Part shown: in pieces, positions 56,782-64,000 of the stretch
Layout: every line of letters begins with the position of its first letter
Numbering within the stretch: the first letter of the stretch is position 1
Source of the DNA: AC-38 sp033856025
GTDB taxonomy: Bacteria > Actinomycetota > Thermoleophilia > Solirubrobacterales > Solirubrobacteraceae
Length of the DNA stretch: 64,000 bases
Assembly: GCA_033856025.1 (NCBI GenBank)
Contig: JAWVFQ010000020.1
Location: forward strand, 62,001-126,000
Direction: 5' to 3'
Position numbers and translations under genes: made by a program
The notes under the pieces: model-generated
What the model saw: the letters and a program-made list of their open reading frames with translations, nothing else
Told to the model about the DNA's origin: nothing
Database searches by the model: none

Positions 56782-57286
56782 GCGGGGCGCCCGTCGGGTC
56801 GCCCATGCGCAGGTCGAAGCGCTCCAGCAGCTCCGGGATCGTCTCGGGACGGACCTCCAGGCCGTAGCGCGCGGTCAGGCTCGCGAACTTCTCCTGGTCC
56901 GTGTCCGGGCCGACGCCGCCCATGTCCACGAGCTCGGCGAAGAATTTCTCGAAGCCGGCGGGAGCGATGATCTCGAGGATCCGGCAGGGCTCGTCGCCGG
57001 CGTTCCAGAACGTGTGCCACTGGTCGCGCGGCTTGAACACGAGGTCGCCGGGCCCCGCCTCGAGCGCCTCGTCGCCCAGCAGCGCGCCCATCCGGCCCTC
57101 GATGACGAAGCTGTACTCGTCCTCGCGGGAGTGCCGGTGCAGCGGCGCCGCGAGTGCGCGGGGCGGCATCGGATGCTCGACCAGCGCGAAGTCGCCGCCC
57201 GCCTCGTCGCCGTCGATCATGAACCGGACCCCGATGGCGCCCAGGGAACCCGCCCTACCGTCCTGTGGTCCGATCACCTTCGCCAT
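56774..57286 (-). CDS. Cupin-domain protein
   Basis: 170 residues with one cupin: motif 1 PLHRHSREDEYSFVIEG (two His and a Glu, metal-binding) and motif 2 PGDLVFKPRDQWHTFWNAG (third His). Helical ~50-residue tail. Quercetinase-like and other metal cupins share this form; activity unknown. ATG 57286 with GAAAGGAAG upstream and TAGTTT about 48 bases before. It is divergent from a TetR regulator, which is likely its regulator. Confidence 0.8.
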   Translation of the reverse strand: MAKVIGPQDGRAGSLGAIGVRFMIDGDEAGGDFALVEHPMPPRALAAPLHRHSREDEYSFVIEGRMGALLGDEALEAGPGDLVFKPRDQWHTFWNAGDEPCRILEIIAPAGFEKFFAELVDMGGVGPDTDQEKFASLTARYGLEVRPETIPELLERFDLRMGDPTGAPLS

Positions 57287-57345
57287 TCCGACTTCCTTTC
57301 ATCGAACACTCTTGTCTTGCGGAAACTACACAGAGTCCGTCCCCC

Positions 57346-57366
57346 GTGTCAAGATTCCACTGACAC
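57346..57366. promoter_or_regulatory. Inverted repeat in the cupin/TetR intergenic region
   Basis: GTGTCA (57346-57351) and TGACAC (57361-57366) are reverse complements with nine bases between, ending two bases before the TetR ATG. A TetR site placed here would block its own gene. The half-site also occurs in the repeat before metH (TGACACA..TGTGTCA). Confidence 0.4.
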
Positions 57367-57368
57367 CG

Positions 57369-57992
57369 ATGTCCGACGAAAAGCGTCCCTACCGCATGAA
57401 GCAGCGCGCCGAGTCTCAGGAGCGCACGCGCCTGCGCATCACCGAGGCGGCCGTGGAGCTCCACGGCAGCGTCGGCCCGGCGCGCACCTCGATCAGCGCG
57501 CTGGCGCAGCGCGCGGGCGTGCGCCGCTCCACCGTCTACCGCCACTTCCCCGACGAGCCGTCGCTCCTCGCGGCCTGCTCGGCCCACTTCGTCTCGCGCA
57601 ACCCGTACCCCGACCCGGGGGCCTGGGCGGCGGTGGCCGACCCCGACCAGCGCCTGCACACGGCGCTGCGCGAGCTCTACGGCCACTACGGGCGGGTGGC
57701 GCAGATGATGGAGAACCTCCTGCGCGACGCGGCGACGGAGCCGGTGGTCCAGGCGCAGCTGGCCGGCTTCCGCGGCTACCTCGAGGCGTGCACGCAGGTG
57801 CTCATGGCCGGTCGGCGCTCGCGCGGCCGGGCGCGCCGGCGCGTCGAGGCGGCGGTCGGCCACGCGCTCGCCTTCCCGACCTGGCGCTCGCTGGTGCGCG
57901 AGCAGGGCCTGTCCGAGAGCGACGCGGTGAGGCTGATGGCGGCGCTCGTGAACGCCGCCGGCGGAGCCGCCCAGCCGGCGAAACCGCTCTAG
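57369..57992 (+). CDS. TetR/AcrR family regulator
   Basis: 207 residues. HTH in ERTRLRITEAAVELHGSVGP then ISALAQRAGVRRSTVYRHFPDEPSL. The C-terminal ligand domain is helical and Arg-rich. It is divergent from the cupin gene and so probably represses it. Its end overlaps the cyclase gene by four bases on the opposite strand. Confidence 0.87.
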   Translation: MSDEKRPYRMKQRAESQERTRLRITEAAVELHGSVGPARTSISALAQRAGVRRSTVYRHFPDEPSLLAACSAHFVSRNPYPDPGAWAAVADPDQRLHTALRELYGHYGRVAQMMENLLRDAATEPVVQAQLAGFRGYLEACTQVLMAGRRSRGRARRRVEAAVGHALAFPTWRSLVREQGLSESDAVRLMAALVNAAGGAAQPAKPL

Positions 57993-59533
57993 CGGGCGGC
58001 GCCGGCCTCGGTCGCTTCGCCCGCGCGCGCCGTGGCCAGGCGGGTCGCCTCGTCGCGGCCGCGCAGGACGACCGGTTCGCCCATCTCCCACAACCCCGCC
58101 TCGGGGATCCCGGCCAGGCGCACGGCCGCCTCGGAGGCGAGCAGCCGCTCGGGACGCTGTTTGGCCAGGTCGCACAGCCGCGAGGCCTCGTTGACCGGAT
58201 CGCCGATCACGGTGTACTCGAAGCGGCGCTCGGCCCCCACGTTCCCCGCCACCGCCGTGCCGGCCGACACGCCGATACCCACGTCGCACCCGGGCAGCTC
58301 GGACTGCAGGCGCGAGCGCAGGCGGCGCGCCGCGGCCAGGGCGTCGCGGGCCGGGTTCTCCCGGTTCACCGGCGCGCCGAACACGCACAGCGCCGCGTCG
58401 CCCTCGAACTTGTTCACGAAGCCGCCGTGCGCCTCGACGGTCTCGACGATCGCGCGGAAGAACCGGTTGAGCAGCTCGACGACCTCGGTGGGCGGCCGGC
58501 GCGCGGCCAGCGACGTCGAGCCGACCAGGTCGACGAACAGCGCCGCGACCTCACGCTCCTCCCCGCCCAGGCGCGCGTCGCCGTCCAGAGCGGCGCGCGC
58601 CACCTCCTCGCCCACATGGCGTCCGAACAGGTCACGCACCCGCTCGCGCTCGGCCAGGCCCGCGGCCATCCGGTTGAAGCCGGACTGGAGCAGGCCGACC
58701 TCGCTGCCGTCGTCCACGTCGACTCGCGCGTCGTAGTCGCCGGACTCCACTCGCGAGACGGCGCGACGCACGGAGGCCAGCGGGTCGGCCACCGACCGCG
58801 CGGCCAGCACGATCGCCAGGAGTCCCACGCAGAGGGCCAGGACGGCCAGGAAGGCGCTGGCGGCCGCCGCGCGGACGGAGTGCTGGCCCCCGTTGGCCAT
58901 CTGCACCACGGCCACGGCGCCGATGCCCAGCACCGGCACGCCGGTGGCCAGCGTCCAGGCCACCATCAGCCGCGCGGAGACGCCCAGCACGGCGGGCCGC
59001 GTGGGCGCCCCGGTGGCCAGGGCGAGCGCCGTCACCGGGCGCATGATCCGCTCGACGAGCAGGTAGGCGACCGCGGCCGTGGTCATCCCGGCCAGGATCA
59101 CCGTCACGAAGACCACCGCCGCGCGACCCGCCGGAACGAGGAAGGCGTTGAGCGTCCCGAACGTGATCGCCGCGCAGCCCCACAGGACCAGCGACACCTT
59201 CGCCGCCACCAGGGGATAGCGCAGGACGCGGTCGCGGTCGGTCTCCGTGGCCTCCTCCCCGCGGTCGAGCCAGGCCAGCGCGCGGTCGAGCAGCCGGCCC
59301 GACCAGAACGTCCCCAGCCACAGCGTCGCCGCGAGGTAGACGGCGCCCGCGACGGCGTTGATCAGGACGACCTTCGTCGCGTCCACCCTCCCCGCGCTCG
59401 ACGCCGGCAACAGCACGCCGATGAACAGGAACGAGTCGACCCCGCCCCAGCCGTTGGCCAGCACCCCGGCCCAGCGCAACCGCCGCCGGACGGCGGTGGC
59501 CGTCTCGGGGCCGGTGGCGACGCCCGTGGTCAT
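57989..59533 (-). CDS. Membrane-bound class III adenylate cyclase with HAMP domain
   Basis: 514 residues: a membrane half with about six helices (1-230), a HAMP linker (RSVADPLASVRRAV..MAAGLAERERV), then a cyclase catalytic domain. Metal Asp in ALFVDLVGST and in EGDAALCVFG, adenine-recognising Lys in FVNKFEGD and Asp in YTVIGDPVNEASRL, with Arg after it, support ATP as substrate. The layout is that of mycobacterial Rv1318c-Rv1320c. Start ATG 59533 lies six bases after TAGCCT. It likely turns a membrane signal into cAMP. Confidence 0.92.
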   Translation of the reverse strand: MTTGVATGPETATAVRRRLRWAGVLANGWGGVDSFLFIGVLLPASSAGRVDATKVVLINAVAGAVYLAATLWLGTFWSGRLLDRALAWLDRGEEATETDRDRVLRYPLVAAKVSLVLWGCAAITFGTLNAFLVPAGRAAVVFVTVILAGMTTAAVAYLLVERIMRPVTALALATGAPTRPAVLGVSARLMVAWTLATGVPVLGIGAVAVVQMANGGQHSVRAAAASAFLAVLALCVGLLAIVLAARSVADPLASVRRAVSRVESGDYDARVDVDDGSEVGLLQSGFNRMAAGLAERERVRDLFGRHVGEEVARAALDGDARLGGEEREVAALFVDLVGSTSLAARRPPTEVVELLNRFFRAIVETVEAHGGFVNKFEGDAALCVFGAPVNRENPARDALAAARRLRSRLQSELPGCDVGIGVSAGTAVAGNVGAERRFEYTVIGDPVNEASRLCDLAKQRPERLLASEAAVRLAGIPEAGLWEMGEPVVLRGRDEATRLATARAGEATEAGAAR

Positions 59534-59539
59534 CGGCCC

Positions 59540-59545
59540 AGGCTA
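59540..59545 (-). promoter_or_regulatory. -10 box of the cyclase
   Basis: Minus strand TAGCCT, six bases before ATG 59533. It overlaps the last codons and stop of the carotenoid oxygenase gene, so the cyclase has its own leaderless transcript. Confidence 0.55.
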
Positions 59546-60976
59546 CGCCGGGTCCCCGGCGGCTGTGTGACGCCCGGCACGCTCCCCGAAGAACTGCCCG
59601 TGGAAGGAGAACGGCACGTGGTGCGGCGCGTGCGCCCGGGCCAGCTCGCCCAGGTCGCGCGCATCGAGCACGAGCATGAACGACGTCCCGCGCGCCGCAT
59701 CGAGCACGACGGAGAGCAGCACGCCCGCGTCCTCGGCGTCGCCGTCGGGCTCGGGGACGAACACCGGCTCGCTGGGGAAGCAGCCCTCGGCCTCCCAGTG
59801 CGAGGCGGCGCCGGCCTCGACGTCGAGCTTGACGATGCGGTCGGTCCAGGCCGCCTCGCCGCCCACGCCGTAGGCGAAGCGGTACGGCCGCCCGTTGCGC
59901 GTGCGGTAGGCGATGCGCGGGAGCTCGAAGTCGCCGTCCCACAGGTCGCGCTCGTCGAGCCGGCCCGCCTCGAGGTCGATCGTGTAGCGCCGGGCGCGCA
60001 CGCCGGGCAGGGCGGGGGTCCCACGCAGCCGGTCCAGGTAGAGCGCGTCGATGACCGACGGGTCGTCGTAGGCGCAGAGGTCCACGATCAGCCTCCCGTC
60101 CGCCTCGTACGCGTTGACGTGGTGGAACGTGAAGAACGGCTCGGACTCGTACGGCCCGTGCACGGCGCCCGTCTCGCGGTCCACGACGTGGAAGCGCCCG
60201 CCGCGCTCGGGCTCCCAGCGGTAGTTCTCGATGTAGGGCCGCCCGCCGGCGGCCAGGCGCATCGGGTCCACGACGAACGGGCCCTCGGCCAGGATCAGCC
60301 AGCGCTCCGTCATGCCGAAGGAGTGCACGTACGCGGGGTGGCGCACCGGGATCGAGGCGATGACCCGCTGCTCGTCACGCCCGCCCTGGGCGTAGAAGCG
60401 ATACGAGCTGCGCGGACCGAGCTTCACCGCGAAGTTGATCGCCTCGCGCCGCGCCGGATCGTGGTGGGGATGCGCCGTGGTCAGATGGCCGGGCGGCCGG
60501 TAGGCCACCCCGGCCGACTCCAGCGTTTCGGGATCGAAGACGACCGGCAGCGGCGTCTCGGACAGCGCGACGAACTCGTCGGCGTAGCGCGACACGTTGA
60601 CCACGCCGTTGTCGCTGAAGGACGGGCGGAACATCGACGACACGCGCCCGAACAGCGAACGGCACGGATCGGTGGCGAACTCCTGGAAGCCGAGCTTGCC
60701 GGTCTCCTGTGCCGCGCGCCAGGCGCGGCTGTGCAGGAAGCGGTTGGCGTAGGCCACCTCGCCGTCGGCCACCGTGAAGCGGTGGAGCATGGCCAGGCCG
60801 TCGAACCAGTGGCGCACGTCCTGCTCGCCCAGCTCGAACCGCGCGGGCCCGGTGCGCAGGAACGAGCCGGCCAGCCACGGCGGGATCGCCCCCTCCACGG
60901 GCAGCGCGTCGACGGTGGTCTCGTTGTCCTGCCCGGTGAAGCCCAGCCTGTGGTCCGTCTCGATGGATACACTCAT
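59543..60976 (-). CDS. Carotenoid cleavage oxygenase family protein
   Basis: 477-residue seven-bladed propeller dioxygenase with a four-His iron centre: His in HLTTAHPHHD, in VRHPAYVHSFGMTE, in PFFTFHHVNAYE, and near the C-terminus in PFSFHGQFFGE. It cleaves double bonds of carotenoids, retinoids or stilbene-type substrates. No signal peptide. The ATG is seven bases after TATGGT. It is divergent from a PadR regulator, suggesting induction by its substrate or a phenolic. No carotenoid synthesis gene is in the window. Confidence 0.93.
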   Translation of the reverse strand: MSVSIETDHRLGFTGQDNETTVDALPVEGAIPPWLAGSFLRTGPARFELGEQDVRHWFDGLAMLHRFTVADGEVAYANRFLHSRAWRAAQETGKLGFQEFATDPCRSLFGRVSSMFRPSFSDNGVVNVSRYADEFVALSETPLPVVFDPETLESAGVAYRPPGHLTTAHPHHDPARREAINFAVKLGPRSSYRFYAQGGRDEQRVIASIPVRHPAYVHSFGMTERWLILAEGPFVVDPMRLAAGGRPYIENYRWEPERGGRFHVVDRETGAVHGPYESEPFFTFHHVNAYEADGRLIVDLCAYDDPSVIDALYLDRLRGTPALPGVRARRYTIDLEAGRLDERDLWDGDFELPRIAYRTRNGRPYRFAYGVGGEAAWTDRIVKLDVEAGAASHWEAEGCFPSEPVFVPEPDGDAEDAGVLLSVVLDAARGTSFMLVLDARDLGELARAHAPHHVPFSFHGQFFGERAGRHTAAGDPA

Positions 60977-60983
60977 AGTTCAG

Positions 60984-61000
60984 ACCATACCGTCTAGATT
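60984..61000. promoter_or_regulatory. Bidirectional promoter ACCATACCGT plus TAGATT
   Basis: Minus strand TATGGT (60989-60984) is seven bases from the oxygenase ATG 60976. On the plus strand TACCGT (60988-60993) shares its TA, and a second box TAGATT (60995-61000) is six bases from TTG 61007. The second box fits the leaderless spacing best for PadR. A PadR operator must overlap these boxes since the gap is 30 bases. Confidence 0.55.
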
Positions 61001-61006
61001 GGACCA

Positions 61007-61522
61007 TTGCAAGTGGATGTTCGCCTCACCCCCACCTCCTACATCGTCCTCGGCCTGCTGAGCTGGGCCGGCGAGGCGACGCCGTACGACCTCAAGGCGC
61101 TCGTGGCACGCTCCGTCGGCGAGTTCTGGTCGCTCCAGCACGCCCAGCTCTACACCGAGCCCGAGCGCCTGGCCGAGGCCGGGTTGCTCGTCGAGAAGCG
61201 CGAGGAGGGCGGGCGCCGGCGTAAGCGCTATTCCCTCACCGACGCGGGCCGCGACGCGCTGGCGCGGTGGCTGGCCAGCCCGACCTCCGACTGGACCGAG
61301 CTGCGCGACCCCGGGCTGCTGCAGCTGTTCTTCGGCGCGGACCCGGCCGAGCTGGCCGCGGCCCAGCTGGGGACCCACCGCGCCAAGCTGGCCGAGTACG
61401 AGGAGATCCAGCGCGCGCCCGAGCTCGGTGACCTGCGGGGCCCGCGCCTGGCCCTGGAGGCGGGCATCGCCCACGAGCGCGAGTGGATCCGCTTCTGGGA
61501 GGGCCTGGCCGGGGGTGGGTAG
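61007..61522 (+). CDS. PadR-family transcriptional regulator
   Basis: 171 residues. N-terminal winged helix of PadR: SYIVLGLLSWAGEATPYDLK, then HAQLYTEPERLAEAGLLVEK and KRYSLTDAGRDALARWL, followed by the C-terminal helical dimer domain (PELGDLRGPRLALEAG). TTG 61007 lies six bases after TAGATT; a GTG two codons later is an alternative. PadR proteins usually repress a divergent gene and respond to phenolic or hydrophobic ligands, so control of the carotenoid oxygenase is likely. Confidence 0.88.
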   Translation: MQVDVRLTPTSYIVLGLLSWAGEATPYDLKALVARSVGEFWSLQHAQLYTEPERLAEAGLLVEKREEGGRRRKRYSLTDAGRDALARWLASPTSDWTELRDPGLLQLFFGADPAELAAAQLGTHRAKLAEYEEIQRAPELGDLRGPRLALEAGIAHEREWIRFWEGLAGGG

Positions 61523-61525
61523 TCT
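61520..61525 (+). promoter_or_regulatory. -10 box of the SnoaL-like gene
   Basis: TAGTCT, six bases before GTG 61532. Its TAG is the PadR stop codon. Confidence 0.5.
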
Positions 61526-61531
61526 CGCCGC

Positions 61532-61990
61532 GTGAGCGAGTCCAACGTCGCCCTGGCGCGCGAGCTCCTCGCCGGGATGGCGCGGCCGGACCTGCTGGAC
61601 CTGGTGCGCCGCCTGGGCGCGGGCGACACGGAGGCGCTCGGCGAGTTCGCGCCCCTGCTGGAGCGGCTGGACCCGGACGTGATCTGGGACGTGTCGGCGG
61701 TCGAGATCCCGGACCTGGACGTCCTGCACGGCCGGGCCGGGGTGATCGACTTCTGGGTGCGCTGGCTGGCCGAGTGGGCCGACTACTCCATCGAGGCCGG
61801 CGAGTTCGAGGGCCGCGGCGACCAGGTCGTCTACGACGTCACGATCCGCGGGCGCAGCCGGCTGGCCGGCGTGCCCGCCGAGCTGCACATGTGGCAGCTG
61901 GCCGAGTTCCGGGACGGACGGCTCGTGAGCTTCCGCGGGCTGCGCACCCACGAGGAGGCCCTGGAGGCGGCGGGATGGACTACGCCCTGA
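61532..61990 (+). CDS. SnoaL-like (NTF2 fold) protein
   Basis: 152 residues: helices at the start (VALARELLAGMARPDLLDLV), then PDVIWDVSAVEIPDLDVLHG and HGRAGVIDFWVRWLAEW, with strands LHMWQLAEFRDGRLVSFR at the end. This is the NTF2 cone of SnoaL-type proteins. No catalytic residues assigned. It overlaps the next gene by 16 bases, so the two are co-translated. Confidence 0.78.
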   Translation: MSESNVALARELLAGMARPDLLDLVRRLGAGDTEALGEFAPLLERLDPDVIWDVSAVEIPDLDVLHGRAGVIDFWVRWLAEWADYSIEAGEFEGRGDQVVYDVTIRGRSRLAGVPAELHMWQLAEFRDGRLVSFRGLRTHEEALEAAGWTTP

Positions 61991-62325
61991 CCGTCCGGGC
62001 GGGCTCCCGGGTCGAGCGCGCCCACTTCGCCGACCTCGACGCCGCCCTGGACGCGCTGGAGACCGAGGTCCGGGCGCTGGGGCAGACCGAGCGCCGCCAG
62101 ACCGTGGACCTGCGCTACCGCGAGTTCGCACCGGTGGCGCAGGTGGCGGCGCGCGCCGAGCTCGCCGGTCCGCGCGGGCTGCGGGCCGGCCTGGACCTGC
62201 GCGGCGACGGGTCGGTGGAGGCGTTCACCGGCCGGCTGCGCCGCCGGGTGGTCGAGGCCCGCGACGGCGAGACGCCGTACGAGGCGCTGCGCCGGGTGCT
62301 CTACAGCACCAGGGCCGGGCCGTAG
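61975..62325 (+). CDS. Conserved-looking protein of unknown function, 116 aa
   Basis: Begins MDYALTVRAGSRVERAHFAD and contains LDAALDALETEVRALGQTE, then YREFAPVAQVAARAEL and AGLDLRGDGSVEAFTGRLRR, and a closing DGETPYEALRRVL. It has strand-helix-strand spacing without signal or membrane span. I do not recognise the family. It overlaps the SnoaL-like gene by 16 bases and is convergent with the YgjP-like gene (25-base overlap). Confidence 0.65.
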   Translation: MDYALTVRAGSRVERAHFADLDAALDALETEVRALGQTERRQTVDLRYREFAPVAQVAARAELAGPRGLRAGLDLRGDGSVEAFTGRLRRRVVEARDGETPYEALRRVLYSTRAGP

Positions 62326-62993
62326 CGGCGCAGCCAGCGCTGGTGGGCGCGGTGGTCGGGGCAGCGGCGGTCCAGCAGGCCCCAGAAGCGCGCGGAATGG
62401 TCGGGCACGTCGAGGTGGCAGACCTCGTGCCAGACGACCGCTTCCAGGACCGCCTCGGGGGCCAGCAGCAGTCGCCAGTTGAAGCTCATCGCCCCCGAGC
62501 TCGCGCAGCTCGCCCAGCGCGTGCGCTGGCCCCGGATCGAGAGGGTCGTCCACTCGGTGCCCGCGGCGGCGCACGCCCGGTCCAGTCGCGGAGCGATCTC
62601 CGCCCGCGCGGTCCGGCGAAACCAGCGCTCGGCCGCTACCCGCCAGTCGGGAGACGCGACCACCGGCGAAGGGTCCCGCGTGGGGGAGCCGCCCGGCACC
62701 AGGAGATCGTTTCCCCGCCGGTGCGCCCGCTCGCGTCCGGGCTCGGGAACCACGCGCAGCTCGCCGTCCAGGAAGGGCACGTGGCCGTCGCGGCGGTTGA
62801 GCTCGGCGCGGGCGCGGTCTATCTCGGCCAGGCGGCGCGCCACCCAGGGCCCGAGCTCGCGCATGGCCTCGCGGGCGTCGCGCGCGGTGGCCCGGCGCGG
62901 GAGGACCACCTCCACCCCGTCCGTGGCGTCCACGCTGACCCGCACGCGGCGGGCGCGGTCGGAGCGGCGGATCCGGTAGGGCACCTCGGCCAT
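62301..62993 (-). CDS. YgjP-like (DUF45) zinc metallopeptidase
   Basis: 230 residues with VVWHEVCHLDVPDHSARFW, which gives the HExxH zinc site and a third His four residues further on, and the preceding RWASCASSGAMSFNWRLLL of the DUF45/SprT-like fold. N-terminal domain of ~90 residues (YRIRRSDRARRVRVSV) is typical of the M48-like YgjP group. ATG 62993 is nine bases after TAGCCT. Substrate unknown. Confidence 0.88.
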   Translation of the reverse strand: MAEVPYRIRRSDRARRVRVSVDATDGVEVVLPRRATARDAREAMRELGPWVARRLAEIDRARAELNRRDGHVPFLDGELRVVPEPGRERAHRRGNDLLVPGGSPTRDPSPVVASPDWRVAAERWFRRTARAEIAPRLDRACAAAGTEWTTLSIRGQRTRWASCASSGAMSFNWRLLLAPEAVLEAVVWHEVCHLDVPDHSARFWGLLDRRCPDHRAHQRWLRRYGPALVL

Positions 62994-63002
62994 GGGAGGG
63001 CG

Positions 63003-63012
63003 AGGCTAGTCT
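63003..63012. promoter_or_regulatory. Bidirectional promoter AGGCTAGTCT
   Basis: Minus strand TAGCCT (63008-63003) and plus strand TAGTCT (63007-63012) share TA at 63007-63008. Each is nine bases from its start codon (62993 and 63022). The intergenic space is 28 bases, so both genes must use this one site. Confidence 0.6.
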
Positions 63013-63021
63013 GCGGCCACG

Positions 63022-63303
63022 ATGGACCGCTGGCAGGTCAAGCTCCCGCCGGGCGTCGGGCCTCCCTTCGAGGTCTACGTCAACGGCGTGCCCCAGCGCG
63101 AGGGCGCGGACTACGAGCGCGGCGACGGGGTGCTGCTGTTCGACCGTCCCATGGCCAAGGAGGGCCGCCTCGGCCTGTGGCGCTGGTTCCTCGGGGCCTG
63201 GGGCATCGGGACCTACCGGCGAAACGACGTGGTGGACGTCCGCTACGAGTCCCGCGGGCGGCCGATGGTCGCCCACGCTCTGGAGATCGAGCCTCCGAGC
63301 TAG
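63022..63303 (+). CDS. Small protein of unknown function, 93 aa
   Basis: Starts MDRWQVKLPPGVGPPFEVYV, then NGVPQREGADYERGDGVLLF and GRLGLWRWFLGAWGIGTYRR, closing VVDVRYESRGRPMV. Mostly beta with one Trp-rich helix (LWRWFLGAWGIG) that may touch the membrane. I know no family. It is under the bidirectional promoter shared with the YgjP-like gene and its stop overlaps that of metF on the other strand. Confidence 0.65.
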   Translation: MDRWQVKLPPGVGPPFEVYVNGVPQREGADYERGDGVLLFDRPMAKEGRLGLWRWFLGAWGIGTYRRNDVVDVRYESRGRPMVAHALEIEPPS

Positions 63304-64000
63304 AGCGCCGCGGGCGCCTCGCCCCGCACCCAGGGACGGTGCAGGCGCAGCGCGGAGAGGATCGCCCGCGTGGCCGGCGAGCGGTTCAGCGTGTAGAAGT
63401 GGATCCCGGGCGCGCCGCCGCGCAGCAGGTCGGCGCACTGCTCGGTCGCGTAGGCCACGCCGAACTGGAGCACGGCCTCGGGGTCGTCGGCCCGGCGATC
63501 CAGCTCGGCGCGCAGGCCCTCGGGCAGGGACGCGCCGCACATGCCCGTGATCGTGGCGGTCTGCTTGACGTTGGTGATGGGCATGATCCCGGCCACGATC
63601 GGGACCTCGATGCCCGCGGCCCGCGCCTCGCGCACGAAGTCGAAGTAGAAGTCGTTGTCGAAGAACATCTGCGTGATGAGGAACCGCGCGCCCGCGTCGA
63701 CCTTCTCCTTGAGGAAGCGCAGGTCGGAGGCGAGGTCGGTGGCCTCCGGATGGACCTCGGGGAAGCACGCCGCGCCGACGGCGTAGCCGTAGTCGGCGGC
63801 GATCATCCGGGCCAGCTCGGTGGAGTACTCCAGCCCGTCTGGGTGAGGCTCCCACTCGGTCTGGCCGCGCGGCGGGTCGCCGCGCAGGGCCAGGACGTTC
63901 TCGATCCCCGCCTTCCCCACCTCGTCGAGGATCTCGCGCAGGCGCTCCACGGGCTCGCCGACGCAGGACAGGTGGGCCATGGCCTCGATCCCCAGCTCCT
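63300..64000 (-). CDS. metF: Methylenetetrahydrofolate reductase, C-terminal part (5' end outside window)
   Basis: FAD TIM-barrel enzyme that reduces 5,10-methylene- to 5-methyltetrahydrofolate, the methyl donor for MetH. About 233 of the usual ~290 residues are seen. Motifs are HLSCVGEP (folate/FAD region), NVLALRGDPPRG (conserved Asp), FPEVHPEA, RFLITQMFFDND and GIMPITN. The minus-strand frame stays open to the window edge, so the start lies beyond 64000. An internal ATG at 63980 is not the start because the protein continues upstream with family-like residues (ELGIEA). metH is 58 kb away in this window. Confidence 0.95.
   Translation of the reverse strand, partial: ELGIEAMAHLSCVGEPVERLREILDEVGKAGIENVLALRGDPPRGQTEWEPHPDGLEYSTELARMIAADYGYAVGAACFPEVHPEATDLASDLRFLKEKVDAGARFLITQMFFDNDFYFDFVREARAAGIEVPIVAGIMPITNVKQTATITGMCGASLPEGLRAELDRRADDPEAVLQFGVAYATEQCADLLRGGAPGIHFYTLNRSPATRAILSALRLHRPWVRGEAPAAL

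Overview
The window reads as a very GC-rich chromosome segment from a high-GC Gram-positive bacterium. Several things point to class Thermoleophilia (Solirubrobacterales-like) within the Actinomycetota: a DUF559/AbiEi-like protein, a PimA-like mannosyltransferase, a holin-X/DUF3618/DUF4235 set, actinobacterial-type coproheme decarboxylase, a mycobacterial-style membrane cyclase and heavy use of GTG/TTG starts. The taxonomic call is an inference from protein style only. Genes are packed almost without gaps. Most operon joints are ATGA, GTGA, TTGA or TGATG overlaps, and no stretch above 300 bases lacks a gene. I saw no tRNA, rRNA, CRISPR array, insertion sequence or prophage.

Layout. 1-7.3 kb: end of a type III glutamine synthetase, a DUF559 protein, cobalamin-dependent methionine synthase (metH), an oxidoreductase, and a ring-cleaving dioxygenase behind a MarR-like palindrome. 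7.3-11.4 kb: a five-gene minus-strand operon led by two MlaE/YrbE permeases, divergent from a GntR regulator that shares a domain with one operon member. 11.4-17.8 kb: a three-gene membrane operon with two paralogous alkaline-phosphatase-like polytopic proteins and a glycosyltransferase fused to a flippase-like membrane domain. 17.9-25.4 kb: coproheme decarboxylase, ferredoxin-NADP reductase, a DNA glycosylase, the ErpA / BolA-GrxD iron-sulfur divergon, a secreted propeller protein and a DegV protein. 25.4-29.9 kb: small membrane proteins, a nitrilase-TetR operon and DUF2804. 29.9-41.2 kb: acyl-CoA and carboxylate metabolism (CoA transferase, beta-keto acid cleavage enzyme, carboxyltransferase, enoyl-CoA hydratase, two acyl-CoA dehydrogenases) with a c-di-AMP riboswitch ahead of a secreted CAP protein and an AAA ATPase island. 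41.2-52.6 kb: mixed envelope, lipid and housekeeping genes (cation exporter, metallo-hydrolase, PlsC, glycerol kinase, secreted glycosidase, methyltransferase, GT2, biotin carrier, crotonase, response regulator). 52.6-57 kb: a membrane/AhpD-like fusion and bioB-bioF-bioD. 57-64 kb: regulators, a class III cyclase, a carotenoid oxygenase with a divergent PadR, a YgjP-type metallopeptidase and the 5'-truncated metF.

How the genes work together. MetH and MetF both serve one-carbon/methionine metabolism. ErpA, BolA and GrxD handle iron-sulfur clusters, which BioB and other enzymes need. BioB/F/D supply biotin to the free carrier protein and, by inference, to the acyl-CoA carboxyltransferase. The acyl-CoA dehydrogenases and crotonases suggest fatty or branched acyl-CoA degradation.

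The strongest regulatory theme is leaderless expression: about twenty genes carry a TANNNT -10 box only 6-10 bases before the start codon. In five divergent pairs the two -10 boxes share their central TA (ANNNTANNNT), giving apparent bidirectional promoters. The most novel gene systems are the MlaE operon without MCE protein or ATPase, the phosphatase-like/glycosyltransferase membrane operon, and the riboswitch-controlled CAP protein.
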